Positions 22,560 to 31,349 of a DNA stretch of 64,000 nt are shown piece after piece; the first letter of the stretch is position 1, and every line of letters starts with the position of its first letter. Location: positions 1-64,000 of the forward strand of contig WNNJ02000207.1 of assembly GCA_012934845.2 (NCBI GenBank), read 5' to 3'. The DNA comes from Pomphorhynchus laevis (Eukaryota > Acanthocephala > Palaeacanthocephala > Echinorhynchida > Pomphorhynchidae). A program made the translations under genes and the position numbers. The notes under the pieces were generated by a model that ran no database searches, was not told the origin of the DNA, and was given only the letters and a program-made list of their open reading frames with translations.

Positions 22560-23250
22560 GATGGACATTAGTCTTGTGTTAAATAGAATTTGTTCATGCT
22601 GCTTGTGTCTTTGTGATTCCTTCAATCCGAATAGAAATAGACGGGAAAAGTAATGCATTTATATCATTATCACCTGCAATGAAGGAGTTTGGTTTATGTG
22701 CGCTTGATAAAAGTGCTTTTAAATCCTTCTTGTTAGGTCCTGGTGAGCGAATTATTCGTGATGAATACTCTCATCAGTGTTAATTTCTAATACATGGATG
22801 TGTACAAGAAGGACTTATTGATCTGTCTTGAGGTGATGAATTTCAATCCAGTTTTGCAGCAGACCCCTAATGATGAGAAAATTAATACATTTATATAATT
22901 TTATTATTGTTAATTTTTATGATCAATTTTATTATCTTATTGTTATAATTTTGTGTTTTACTGCTTGATTTTTGATTTTGTTCTTATAGTTGATCATGTT
23001 AATTTATTGTTTCGCTTTATTTTATAATGTTTTTACTGTTTGATCGCTTTCTTTTCTCGGGTATTTTTTCTTTTATATGTTTGTAGCAAGACACATCATA
23101 CAAATACATGTTTATATTATTTTAATGTATAAAACTGTAACAATTTTCTTTTCCTGATGATGGCAGTTGCCATTGAAATATTGAATAATTCCTTTAGTCT
23201 TTGATTTTCTTTTGTTCCAATAAATTAACATTTTATTTTATAGCTAAATT
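22560..23250 (+). pseudogene. PLE 3' end (plus)
   Basis: A decayed plus-strand stretch ending in a T-rich 3' UTR and a hammerhead-like core at 23154-23178 (CTGATGA, stem GATGGCA with TGCCATT, GAAA), followed by TATTGAATAATTCC as at other PLE ends. The short frames before it are not assignable with certainty. Confidence 0.45.
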
Positions 23251-23329
23251 TTAATTTGATATATATTATGAAATCTTAAATATCAATTATTTATTATTTA
23301 ATTATTAGAATTTTAAACAGCATTATTTT

Positions 23330-23450
23330 TAATTTATAAATAATATAAAACAAGTAGACTCAGTTAGTTGATCTGATTTATTTAGCATTGCTTTTTAATC
23401 TATAAATAATCTAAAATAAGTAGACTCAGTTAGCTGATTTGATTGGATTG
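23330..23450 (+). repeat. Doubled tail of the dispersed PLE-type family
   Basis: Two successive tails, each ending in GTAGACTCAGTTAG followed by (T/C)TGAT: at about 23350-23375 and 23405-23435. Each is preceded by TAGCATT-TTTTAAT-TATAAATAAT-TAAAA. Confidence 0.6.
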
Positions 23451-23495
23451 TTCGAAAATGTTCAGGGGAAATTGACTGGTGTGACGCCACTCTTG

Positions 23496-23690
23496 CAATT
23501 TGTGTTTGCTTGGAAATATAAGAAACATCGTCGAGGATGCAGTATGTTTGCGGAAGAAAACTGACTTTTTGCATACACCACTCTTGCAAACACCATTCTT
23601 GCAACTGGTGTTTGCTTGGAAATATGAGGAAACATCGTCGAGGATGCAGTATGGTTGCGGAAGAAGACTGACTTTTTGCATATCAATGTT
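23496..23690. repeat. 106-base tandem duplication
   Basis: The phrase GTGTTTGCTTGGAAATAT followed by ACATCGTCGAGGATGCAGTA occurs at 23502 and again at 23608, so a 106-base unit is present about 1.8 times. Open frames across it simply repeat and do not mark a gene. Confidence 0.85.
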
Positions 23691-23699
23691 GTATAGCTA

Positions 23700-24470
23700 G
23701 AGGATATAAATATAGGAATAAATCTATCTTTAAAGTGAGATCTGAAATAACTTGGGAATACAGAGGAAAGGAAACTTTGCCAATTTTAATTTTAAATCGG
23801 AGAAAACATGTGTGGGTCAAACCAGGAAACTGTCGAAGTACTACACAATTAAAAAAATCATTACGGGCATAACATCATATGCGATTGTTGAGATACGCGG
23901 AATATCACGACTTGAGCGACATCAGTCAGGTTGTTGAACCTTTATTAGTGTGTTCTGAACAATCAAAATTAATCAGCGAGCGGGACTTGACAAACAAACA
24001 CAGATGACGAAGCAGAGGTAGTCAAATTTATTGAAATAGATTCAATCGGCGAGGCAAGCGATCAGGATTTTCGGTTGGTGCGATAAAAAATACTCACTGT
24101 TTTTTACCTATTTAGACATCTAAAACGTAAAAATTAAACTTTATAACAATCAACCAAATCAGCTAACTGAGTTACGTTATGTGAATAAGTAAAATATTAA
24201 CACATCAGTCGGAAGAAGAATTTTTTAAATTCGAGGAAATTGGTGACTTAAATATCTTCAATATTATTATATATCATAAATCCTAAGCTAATAAGTTTTT
24301 ATATATGTTATATATAATTTATAAGTTATATAAGTTGTTATAAATATATTATTTCATTAGTTGGCTCTTTCTCCGAGAACATTAAGAAAAATATTATTAA
24401 TTTTGAATTTTCGCTAATGCGATCTGCCTCTTCAGAAAACATAAGTCTTTGACAAATAATGACAATTATT
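23700..24470. other. No recognised gene
   Basis: Short frames without motifs. A minus-orientation tail motif (AATCAGCTAACTGAG) lies at 24160-24175. Confidence 0.4.
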
Positions 24471-24479
24471 TAAATTGAT

Positions 24480-24850
24480 ATGTTGTTCAACCACACTCTT
24501 ATCCGGTGGTAATTTTAACCATCAATTAATTTTATTGCCTTGCATGGCTGATGCAATTTCGATGTGTACCGCCTCCTTGATTAAACGACGACGTGTATCT
24601 GGATCGTATTCAAGAACAGTTATATTGTCCAAATCAATCTTATGTGACCTGTTTAACCAATGATTAAATATTGCTGAAGAAACGTCGCCTCTTTTAAGAT
24701 TACCCTAGTGTTGTTCAAGTATCTTCCTTAGTCATTGTTTGGTTTCGCCGATGTGAATTTTGTTGCAATCTTTACAAGGGATGCGACATACTACTTCATA
24801 TTTTGAATATGCTGGTTTTGTTTTGAAAAAGAAGGTCGGAGACGGTCGTT
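24480..24850 (-). pseudogene. PLE GIY-YIG domain fragment (minus)
   Basis: On the minus strand: YEVVCRIPCKDCNKIHIGET, then LKRGDVSSAIFNHWLN, then DPDTRRRLIKEAVHIEIASA. This reads as a GIY-YIG nuclease domain (first strand with Cys-x-x-Cys, IG strand, then the Glu-containing helix RRLIKEAVHIE). Stops interrupt it twice. A flanking 60-base block (ATCACTCTTCAGTGAATCGA) recurs at 28387-28444 on the other side of the RTE insertion, in the same orientation. Confidence 0.65.
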
Positions 24851-24955
24851 TTTTCTAATAAATTATATTTCGTTGATCATCACTCTTCAGTGAATCGATC
24901 AATCTATTATTATACTCTTCCGAAATTTAAGTGGTAGAATCAAATCAGCTAATTG

Positions 24956-24971
24956 AGTCCACGTATTTAAT
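24956..24971. repeat. Target-site duplication of RTE LINE, left copy
   Basis: The 16 bases AGTCCACGTATTTAAT are repeated exactly at 28156-28171. The sequence belongs to the tail of the dispersed PLE-type family (elsewhere ATTAAATACGTAGACTCAG, read on the other strand), so that tail was the insertion target. Confidence 0.9.
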
Positions 24972-27900
24972 CTTCTTATTCTTCTTAGCGTTTATCCCGT
25001 ATGACGGGGTCCGCTTGCCACGATCGTTGACGCCAAAATGCCTTCTTTGCTGCGTCTTTGGGCGTGAGTCCGACCATTTTCATGTCCTTAAGAAGGGTAT
25101 CCATCCATCTTTTCTGTGGTCTTCCTATTGGTCTCTTTCCGTCGACCTCGATTTGAAATGGTGCCTGCGCTAATGTGTTCACGTCTGCCCTCATTACATG
25201 TCCATACCATCGCAGCCTTGATTCTCTCAGTTTGTCTGCTATGGGTGCTACGCCAAATCGCTTGCGGATGTCTTCGTTACGGACATGATCTAGGCGAGTC
25301 TTTCCTGCGATCCACCTTAGCATTTTGGTTTCCATGCATCCAAGCTTACGTTCTGCTTCTGCTGTCATTGCCCAGCACTCAGCACCGTACATTGCTACAG
25401 GCCGTATTACGCTTCTGTAGAACTTCGATTTGAGTTTGTCTGGCATGCGTTTGTCGCACAAAACTCCAGTGGCTGCTCTCCATTTTGTCCAGCTTGCGTT
25501 GATGCGAGTGGTGACGTCTTTTGCCACTCCTCCTGTGCTGGAGATGACTGATCCCAGATATTTGAACGCAGTTGTCTTTGGCAGAAGCACGCCATTAACT
25601 GATATGCTTACATCTTCGTTCTGGTTCGTCGTCATGTACTCTGTTTTGGCTGTGTTCAGTTTCAACCCAAACTGTGCCAGGCGATCGTGCCATTGCTGAA
25701 CTTGTTGCTCGAGGTCATGTTTGTCTTTAGATACCAGCATAACATCGTCGGCATACAGGATGGTCCATGGTGCTTGTCTTAGAAGGTCTTTCGTAATCAC
25801 GTCCATAACTATGATGAATAGTAATGGGGAGAGTGCAGATCCTTGGTGCACACCGACTGAGATTGGAAATTCTCTGGATTTTCCCGCTGCTGTTAGCACA
25901 TTGCTCGTCGTTCCTTTGTACAACATCTTCACCCATTCGATCAATTCCTCCGGTACTTTTCTGCGTCTCAAAGCGTACCATATAAGCTTATGAGGTACTC
26001 TGTCGAACGCTTTCTCAAGGTCCAGAAAAGCTACATGGAGGGGCTGCTTCTTCTCTCTGTGTTTTTCAAGGAGTAGTCTGGCTGAGTGTATTGCATCGAT
26101 GGATCCACAGTTGCGCACAAAGCCTGCCTGGTTGACACTTAGTTTGACGGAGTCACGGATTCTCTTGTCGAGCACTCTCTCGAAGATTTTCATGGTGTGA
26201 CTGAGAAGACGAATTGGGCGGTAGTTTTCACAATCTGCTGGGCTTCCTTTCTGCTTCCAGATTGGGATAGTTATGCTTCGACTCCAGTCTTCTGGCACCT
26301 CTTTTGCGTCAACAATCTTCTGGAGAAAATTAGTTAGCCATGGTGTCCACTCATCCGGATTGATTCTCCAGAAGTCCACCGCTAAATCATCGGGTCCGTT
26401 GGCTTTACCCGGCTTCATCTTCATCATTGCCTCTCTGACCTCTGCACCATTGAGTGGATCGACTTGTGTGTGATTTGGAGTCCCCTCTGGTATTGGTGGA
26501 TGTTCAAACTCTTCTGTAAAGATGGCTTTAAAATATCTTCTCCATCTCTCCAGCACGTCTTGTGGGTGTATAATGAGTTTTCCCTGCTCATTGCTGATAC
26601 CATGGAACTTCTCGATGTCTGCTGCCTTCTTCCGTCTTAAACGGGCTAGTCGGTACACGCCTTTTTCTCCTTCTCGAGTGTCGAGCTTTTGGTAGAGGTT
26701 ATCTAGGTGGTTACTCCTAGCAATAGCCACTTGTTTCCTTGCTTTCTTTTTCGCTCGGTGATATTCATCTTTGTTCTCCTGTGTTTGTGCTATCCGGAGA
26801 GCCTTGTATGAATTTTTCTTTGCCTTCACTGCGTCTTTGACCTCTTCTGTCCAAAACCAAGTTTCTTTGTCGATGTATTTTTGACATGGCTTGGTGGATC
26901 CGAGTATGTGCTTTGCAGCTAGGTGGATCGTGCAGCGCAACGCGGTCCAGGTGTCCTGTACTCCATGTATGCTAGGTAGTCTTATCCGGGCCAGCTTTGC
27001 CTTTGTTCCAACTGTGTCTTCTTCCCTCAGTTTCCACCACTTGATTCGGCTCGTCTTTGTTTGTTCTGGCCTCGGTTTACGGGGGACTTCAATTTTCAGG
27101 TCACATATCAGTGGCTTATGTTGAGTCGCTGTGGTCTCTGATGGAATGACCTTTGTGTCTAGCACCGTCTTCTTGTGTTTTCGCCTCACCAGGACAAAAT
27201 CAATTTGCGACTTCCTGATTTGTGAGCCCGTTCCATGGTAATATGTGTACAGGTGGCTCGGCCTTTTTGTGAAGTTGGTGTTGGTGATGGTGAGGTTGTG
27301 CGTAGTTGCAAACTCCAGTAGTTGTTCCCCTTCTGCGTTCTTCTCACCTATGCCATATCCACCGTGACATTCACTCTCATCCGTCTGTCCAACATGGGCA
27401 TTCATATCACCGGCTATGATCACATAGTCTTCTTCGGGGACTTCTGCCATCTTTTCATCTAGCATTTCCCAGAAGTCCAGCTTCTCTTTATCTGTGCATC
27501 CTGTTTGAGGAGCGTACACAGAGAAGTAGTGTACGGTCGTTTCGCATAATGCCAGCTTAATCTTCATCAACCTCCCAGTGTATCGCGTCACTTCGCACAC
27601 TTGGTCTCTGAGTCTCTCTGCTACGACAATGGCTACTCCGTTTCGTGCTGTCTCAGTTCCCATATAATACAGTTTGTATCCGTCTCCAATTTCCTTGGCT
27701 TTTCCGCCCTTCCATTTAGTCTCTTGTATTGCAAGAATGTCAATCTTTCTCCTCTTTAGGTCAGCTGCAATTTCTCGAGATTTACCCGTCAGTGTTCCTA
27801 CGTTGAGCGTTGCAACTCGTACGTATGATTGGGCCAGATCACTTGCGTCTCGGCGTCGTCCTTCCGTCGTGAACCCTCGCTTATTTGCCGAACAGACCGG

Positions 27901-28155
27901 GTCTTGTCTGATCGCACATCCTCGTGAATTTTTCGAACAGGCCGGATGGCACCTCCTGAACGCGTCGTCTACAGAGGACGCCTTAGTATTGGCGGGGTCA
28001 TTTTGATTAAACTTTATCATGGTTTGATGGTTGCGACAATTGTTTTCCCGACCGGCTGCCGCATGCCTGTCGTCGGTAAGGTCCGCGTTTGGTTCACGCT
28101 CACAGAGAGTAAGCGTTATCCAGTGGCACCACGAGGAGGAACGGACCGCACCACC
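24972..28155 (-). mobile_element. Full-length RTE-clade LINE, apparently intact
   Basis: A 3,184-base non-LTR retrotransposon on the minus strand, bounded by perfect 16-base target duplications. It has a 5' UTR of about 135 bases, one long ORF, a very short 3' UTR and a short 3' tail read as GATAAACGCTAAGAAGAATAAGAAGA, the simple AAGAA-type tail usual for RTE elements. Its base composition is far more balanced than the host DNA. The exact target duplication and unbroken ORF point to recent insertion, and its GC content may hint at recent arrival from another genome (inference). Confidence 0.93.
24985..28020 (-). CDS. RTE LINE endonuclease-reverse transcriptase
   Basis: A 1011-residue polyprotein of normal RTE length. 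The N-terminal AP-type endonuclease (about residues 65-310) shows ATLNVGTLTGK, AIQETKW (catalytic Glu), FSVYAPQTG, IIAGDMNAHVG, SQIDFVLVRR and a TQHKPLICDL end, where His replaces the more usual SDH context. The reverse transcriptase (about 500-800) has ITIPIWKQKG, NYRPIRLLSHTMKIFERVL, FLDLEKAFDRVPH (motif A Asp), VGVHQGSALSPLLF (motif B) and ILYADDVMLV (catalytic Asp pair). The C-terminus has AMYGAECWAMT and LRWYGHVMRAD...GRPQKRWMD. No stop or shift is visible. The product would nick target DNA and copy its own RNA there. The start is the first ATG after a 135-base leader; an upstream in-frame alternative was not found. Confidence 0.95.
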   Translation of the reverse strand: MIKFNQNDPANTKASSVDDAFRRCHPACSKNSRGCAIRQDPVCSANKRGFTTEGRRRDASDLAQSYVRVATLNVGTLTGKSREIAADLKRRKIDILAIQETKWKGGKAKEIGDGYKLYYMGTETARNGVAIVVAERLRDQVCEVTRYTGRLMKIKLALCETTVHYFSVYAPQTGCTDKEKLDFWEMLDEKMAEVPEEDYVIIAGDMNAHVGQTDESECHGGYGIGEKNAEGEQLLEFATTHNLTITNTNFTKRPSHLYTYYHGTGSQIRKSQIDFVLVRRKHKKTVLDTKVIPSETTATQHKPLICDLKIEVPRKPRPEQTKTSRIKWWKLREEDTVGTKAKLARIRLPSIHGVQDTWTALRCTIHLAAKHILGSTKPCQKYIDKETWFWTEEVKDAVKAKKNSYKALRIAQTQENKDEYHRAKKKARKQVAIARSNHLDNLYQKLDTREGEKGVYRLARLRRKKAADIEKFHGISNEQGKLIIHPQDVLERWRRYFKAIFTEEFEHPPIPEGTPNHTQVDPLNGAEVREAMMKMKPGKANGPDDLAVDFWRINPDEWTPWLTNFLQKIVDAKEVPEDWSRSITIPIWKQKGSPADCENYRPIRLLSHTMKIFERVLDKRIRDSVKLSVNQAGFVRNCGSIDAIHSARLLLEKHREKKQPLHVAFLDLEKAFDRVPHKLIWYALRRRKVPEELIEWVKMLYKGTTSNVLTAAGKSREFPISVGVHQGSALSPLLFIIVMDVITKDLLRQAPWTILYADDVMLVSKDKHDLEQQVQQWHDRLAQFGLKLNTAKTEYMTTNQNEDVSISVNGVLLPKTTAFKYLGSVISSTGGVAKDVTTRINASWTKWRAATGVLCDKRMPDKLKSKFYRSVIRPVAMYGAECWAMTAEAERKLGCMETKMLRWIAGKTRLDHVRNEDIRKRFGVAPIADKLRESRLRWYGHVMRADVNTLAQAPFQIEVDGKRPIGRPQKRWMDTLLKDMKMVGLTPKDAAKKAFWRQRSWQADPVIRDKR

Positions 28156-28171
28156 AGTCCACGTATTTAAT
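28156..28171. repeat. Target-site duplication of RTE LINE, right copy
   Basis: Exact copy of 24956-24971, directly adjoining the 5' end of the LINE. Confidence 0.9.
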
Positions 28172-28450
28172 ATAATTTTAAAATAAACAAAACATAATAA
28201 TGCTAAATCAAAATTTAATAATTAAATAATAAAATTAATAATTGTTTTTAGATTTTCTATAATTTAAATCAAGTTAAAATAAAAAATTGAAATTTAAAAT
28301 AAACGTCATTTTTATGAATTGACTAATAAATAACAGACGTTGTATCAAAATGACTTGTTGCGGTTGTCTATTTTGGTTTTCGTTGCCCATCACTCTTCAG
28401 TGAATCGATCAATCTATTATTATACTATTCCGAAATGTAAGTGGAAGAAA
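28172..28450 (-). repeat. Dispersed family tail and partial structured unit (copy 11)
   Basis: Continues the interrupted tail in minus orientation (AAACATAATAATGCTAAATC, TTTTAGATTTTCTATAATTT) and ends with part of the structured unit (ATGAATTGACTAATAAATAA, CAGACGTTGTATCA). It is followed by the 60-base block shared with 24870-24932. Confidence 0.6.
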
Positions 28451-28509
28451 ATAAATTGTTGCGGTTGTCTATTTTGGTTTTCGACTTTGGTCTTCACTCT
28501 TATTCTTTA

Positions 28510-30110
28510 AAGAAAAATGCTATTTGGTACGAAAATACCACGATGTCAACAGATCTAGTATAAATGACGGTATTTGTTTCGCTCAATAGATTAAAAAATA
28601 TCATAATCGAATAGTATACTTCGAAACAGCAGATGTGGTGTCTCTGTTTACAAACATAACATTACAGCGAGCTGTAGAAATGATCGCCACATTATTGGAA
28701 TAAAAATGCAAAGAGCCTAAATTAAGCATTAAAGCTTATACTTACTTAATTGAATGCTGCACTTCAAAATCCATTTTGAAGTCCATTTTTTATCAGCAAA
28801 TAGATGGAATTTCAATGAGATCTCTTCTAGACCCATCGCTGGCAGATATCTACATGAGTGTCTAGGAAAAAACATTTACCATGATTTACCTGGTATTGTC
28901 CAATATCGGAGGTACTTGGACGACGAATTTTTTGTATTAATGGTTGAGCCAGAATCCTGTAATATGGATGTCTTGCTGAACATGAAAGATCCGGATATTC
29001 AATGGAATATTACATATGGGGATTCTCAAAAACATATTTGCTTTTTAGACGTTGACATATTTCGATAGCAAATGCTCGAGACAGACGCAGTAGATGCGTT
29101 CTAGAAACAGCGCATCTATTGGACATGGACAACTATATGATACTACACAAGTTTGTTGATAAAAATACAAGACTATTTCTATAGCTATAAAGATAGGTAG
29201 TACATCCACTAATTTAAGCAGAAACCAACCAAATGCAGAGTTAAGATTATATTGAGTCCAGTTAAATCAATGGGCGCACTGGACTCACTTTATTTCAACA
29301 TATCTTTACTTTTATTTTAATTTAATTATTCATTTTTTTGTGAATAGGCTTATTAAATTTTTAATAGAATTTATTCTTATTTGCTTATCAATTGAGAAAA
29401 CTGGATATCCTCTTATAGTGGTAGATCAGGCAGTTTCAACAGTCATAAAACGATTTTAACAGCAGACAGATTGAATTACACGGGACGACAATGTAGTCAT
29501 AATCTACTACCAACTTGATTACCTGTTAATTTTGAAAATGATATTCGTATCATTAGAGACATTACACAACAACGCGAAAAAGGAGTCGATCCAAATAAAC
29601 ATATTGACATAGGAGGCTATTACATTAAAAGAACAATGGATCGCTATTCTCTATGAGAACGAGAACAGACACTGTAACAACCAGCAATGTTGTGTACAAA
29701 TATACTTGTAATAAAGATGGCTGTAATGCCTCTTATATAGGGTTCACACGTTGTAAGTTGATCGACGGAATAAGACAACACGGATATGCATCTAGTGCAA
29801 TCTTCAAACGCGCACAAACAAATCATTGCTCGGAAAAACCAGTGGCATCTGATTTCAAAATTGTTTTCGAGAGTAACAACATACAATTACTTCAAATGGC
29901 TGAGGCAATCACAATCAGACTATTCCATCCATCCATAAATATTAAAATACAATGAGATGGGATACGGTCTGAAACTGTATTGAATTCTTTCTTCTCTTTC
30001 CTCTTTTCTCTTTTATTTTAATGATTTTATATTTTAGATACCCTGATGATGGTCAATAGACCATCATCGATAGACCATATATCACCGAAATATTGGTTTC
30101 AGTAAATTTA
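28510..30110 (+). mobile_element. Penelope-like element, decayed (RT, GIY-YIG, 3' end)
   Basis: Plus-strand PLE in the canonical order. A reverse transcriptase segment at 28754-29068 holds GRYLHE.., QYRRYLDDEFFV (catalytic YLDD), DPDIQWNITYG and KHICFLDVDIF. A variable linker is followed by a GIY-YIG nuclease at 29653-29955 with NVVYKYTC, CNASYIGFTRCKL, the conserved Arg-Gln-His and LQMAEAITIRLF carrying the Glu. The 3' UTR ends with a hammerhead-like core at 30043-30090. The RT is frame-broken upstream. Domain order and YLDD identify the family. Confidence 0.8.
29653..29955 (+). CDS. PLE GIY-YIG endonuclease domain
   Basis: A 100-codon open stretch encoding one complete GIY-YIG module, the nuclease that PLEs use for target nicking. 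VVYKYTCNKDGC supplies the GIY strand and a Cys pair. SYIGFTRCKLIDGIRQHG gives the YIG strand, the position of the catalytic Arg and the His. EAITIRLFHPSINIK contains the catalytic Glu helix and the usual Pro-x-x-Asn end. It ends on a natural stop just before the 3' UTR. It is uninterrupted although the reverse transcriptase in front of it is broken. Confidence 0.75.
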   Translation: MRTRTDTVTTSNVVYKYTCNKDGCNASYIGFTRCKLIDGIRQHGYASSAIFKRAQTNHCSEKPVASDFKIVFESNNIQLLQMAEAITIRLFHPSINIKIQ

Positions 30111-30124
30111 CTGTTCATCACAAA

Positions 30125-30240
30125 AACATTTTCATATCAGAAACCTGATAGCATAGCAGTTCCTCCTGATGACCTCTAATTCTTATTATGATACAACGTC
30201 TGTTATTTATTAGTCAATTCATAAAAATGACGTTTATTTT
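30125..30240 (+). repeat. Structured dispersed unit, copy 7 (partial)
   Basis: Right half only: GAAACCTGATAGCATAGCAG, CCTCCTGATGACCTC and TTATTAGTCAATTCATAAAA. The left half is missing; it abuts the PLE 3' end at about 30110. Confidence 0.7.
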
Positions 30241-30340
30241 AAATTTCATTTTTTTTATTTTTTTATTTTAACTTGATTTAAATTATAGAAAATCTAAAAA
30301 CAATTATTAATTTTATTATTTAATTATAATAAATATATTT

Positions 30341-30600
30341 TTGCATGAGCATTCATGCATACCATATAATATAAAATATAATACATTAAATAATGAAATT
30401 TTAAGAATTGCAACAATATGTAATGATATTGGCTTTCTTCAAAATCATTTAAATAATTTAATAGATGCATATTTTAAACTAGGTTACTATAAAAATAACA
30501 TCAAGCAGAAAATAGTAAAATATATAAATCAACACAATAATATAAAGAATAAATTTAAACTCTTAAGTGGCAAATTTTTATGGATGGATAATAAATAATA
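30341..30600 (+). pseudogene. PLE-type reverse transcriptase C-terminus
   Basis: An 85-codon frame, CIPYNIKYNTLNNEILRIAT, then FLQNHLNNLIDAYFKLGYYK and FKLLSGKFLWMDNK. The helical, Asn/Lys-rich C-terminus follows the same gene order as the RT fragment at 912-1403 and ends in a natural stop directly before the structured unit. A near-identical piece (from ATATGTAATGATATTGGC on) lies at 39690-39870, also followed by the unit. I infer that both are the end of one PLE-type family. Confidence 0.55.
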
Positions 30601-30604
30601 TACT

Positions 30605-30960
30605 TTGCATTAGAATAAGATACTAGATAGTTATTTCAGAGGAAATACATCATTAGCATGTATTTGGCCCCGCTGCTATGTTGGGTAGAGGAGTTAGGGG
30701 CCGAAACCTGATAGCATAGCAGTTCCTTCTGATGATCTCTAATCTTTATTCTGATACAACGTCTGTTATTTATTAGTCAGTTCATAAAAATGACGTTTAT
30801 TTTAAATTTCATTTTTTTAACTTGATTTTAATTATAGAAAATCTTATAACGATTATTTATTTGATTATTTAATTATTAAATTTTGATTTAGCATTATTAT
30901 GTTTTGTTTATTTTATAATTATATTAAATACGTAGACTCAGTTAGCTGATTTTACGGGCG
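30605..30960 (+). repeat. Structured unit copy 8 with complete tail
   Basis: The best reference copy. The outer inverted arms (CATTAGAATAAGATAC against TTATTCTGATACAACG) enclose GGCCCCGCTGCTATGTTGGG, TAGAGGAGTTAGGGGCCGAA and ACCTGATAGCATAGCAG. The right end is TTATTAGTCAGTTCATAAAA. The AT-rich tail ends at ACGTAGACTCAGTTAGCTGA (30931-30950). Pairing order GGCCCC, CTGCTATG, GGGGCC, CATAGCAG is that of a pseudoknot. Confidence 0.8.
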
Positions 30961-31349
30961 ACTTGGCACATTCAAGCGAGAATTGTTTAAAACAGTTATT
31001 AAAAGGATAATAATTTATTAATTGTTATTGTAATTTTAATCTTGTCTTCTTTTGTTATAAATTGACTGTTCACTCATTGGGCTCAATGGGCGATGATATT
31101 GAGACCAGTTAAATAACTGGGCTTACTGGGCGATGGTAATAGTTAGGAAATGAAAATTTGCTGTTTAAATAAGAATTTTTATCTGCAATCATTATAATTA
31201 AAATATCGATGGGATTATTTACAGTTATACGTGCACGTAATGGATCAGACACGTTGCTTATCGCCATAAGTAGCGTATTATATAATACGTTGCTTATTTT
31301 ATATGAGCAACATATTATATAATTATAATAAACTGGTTAGTTAAAAATT

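Noticed and set aside
23395-23700. Several overlapping frames with repeated WCLQEWCMQK or CKKSVFFR peptides
   Set aside because: Products of a 106-base tandem duplication read in different frames; no family motif.
25116-28006. Many plus-strand frames of 60-110 codons
   Set aside because: All lie antisense to the intact RTE ORF and reflect its GC-rich codons.
30605-30800. Calling the structured unit an HDV ribozyme
   Set aside because: Only the crossing order of two stems fits; the HDV P3/P4 elements and catalytic C context are not evident by eye, so I left it as an unclassified structured repeat.
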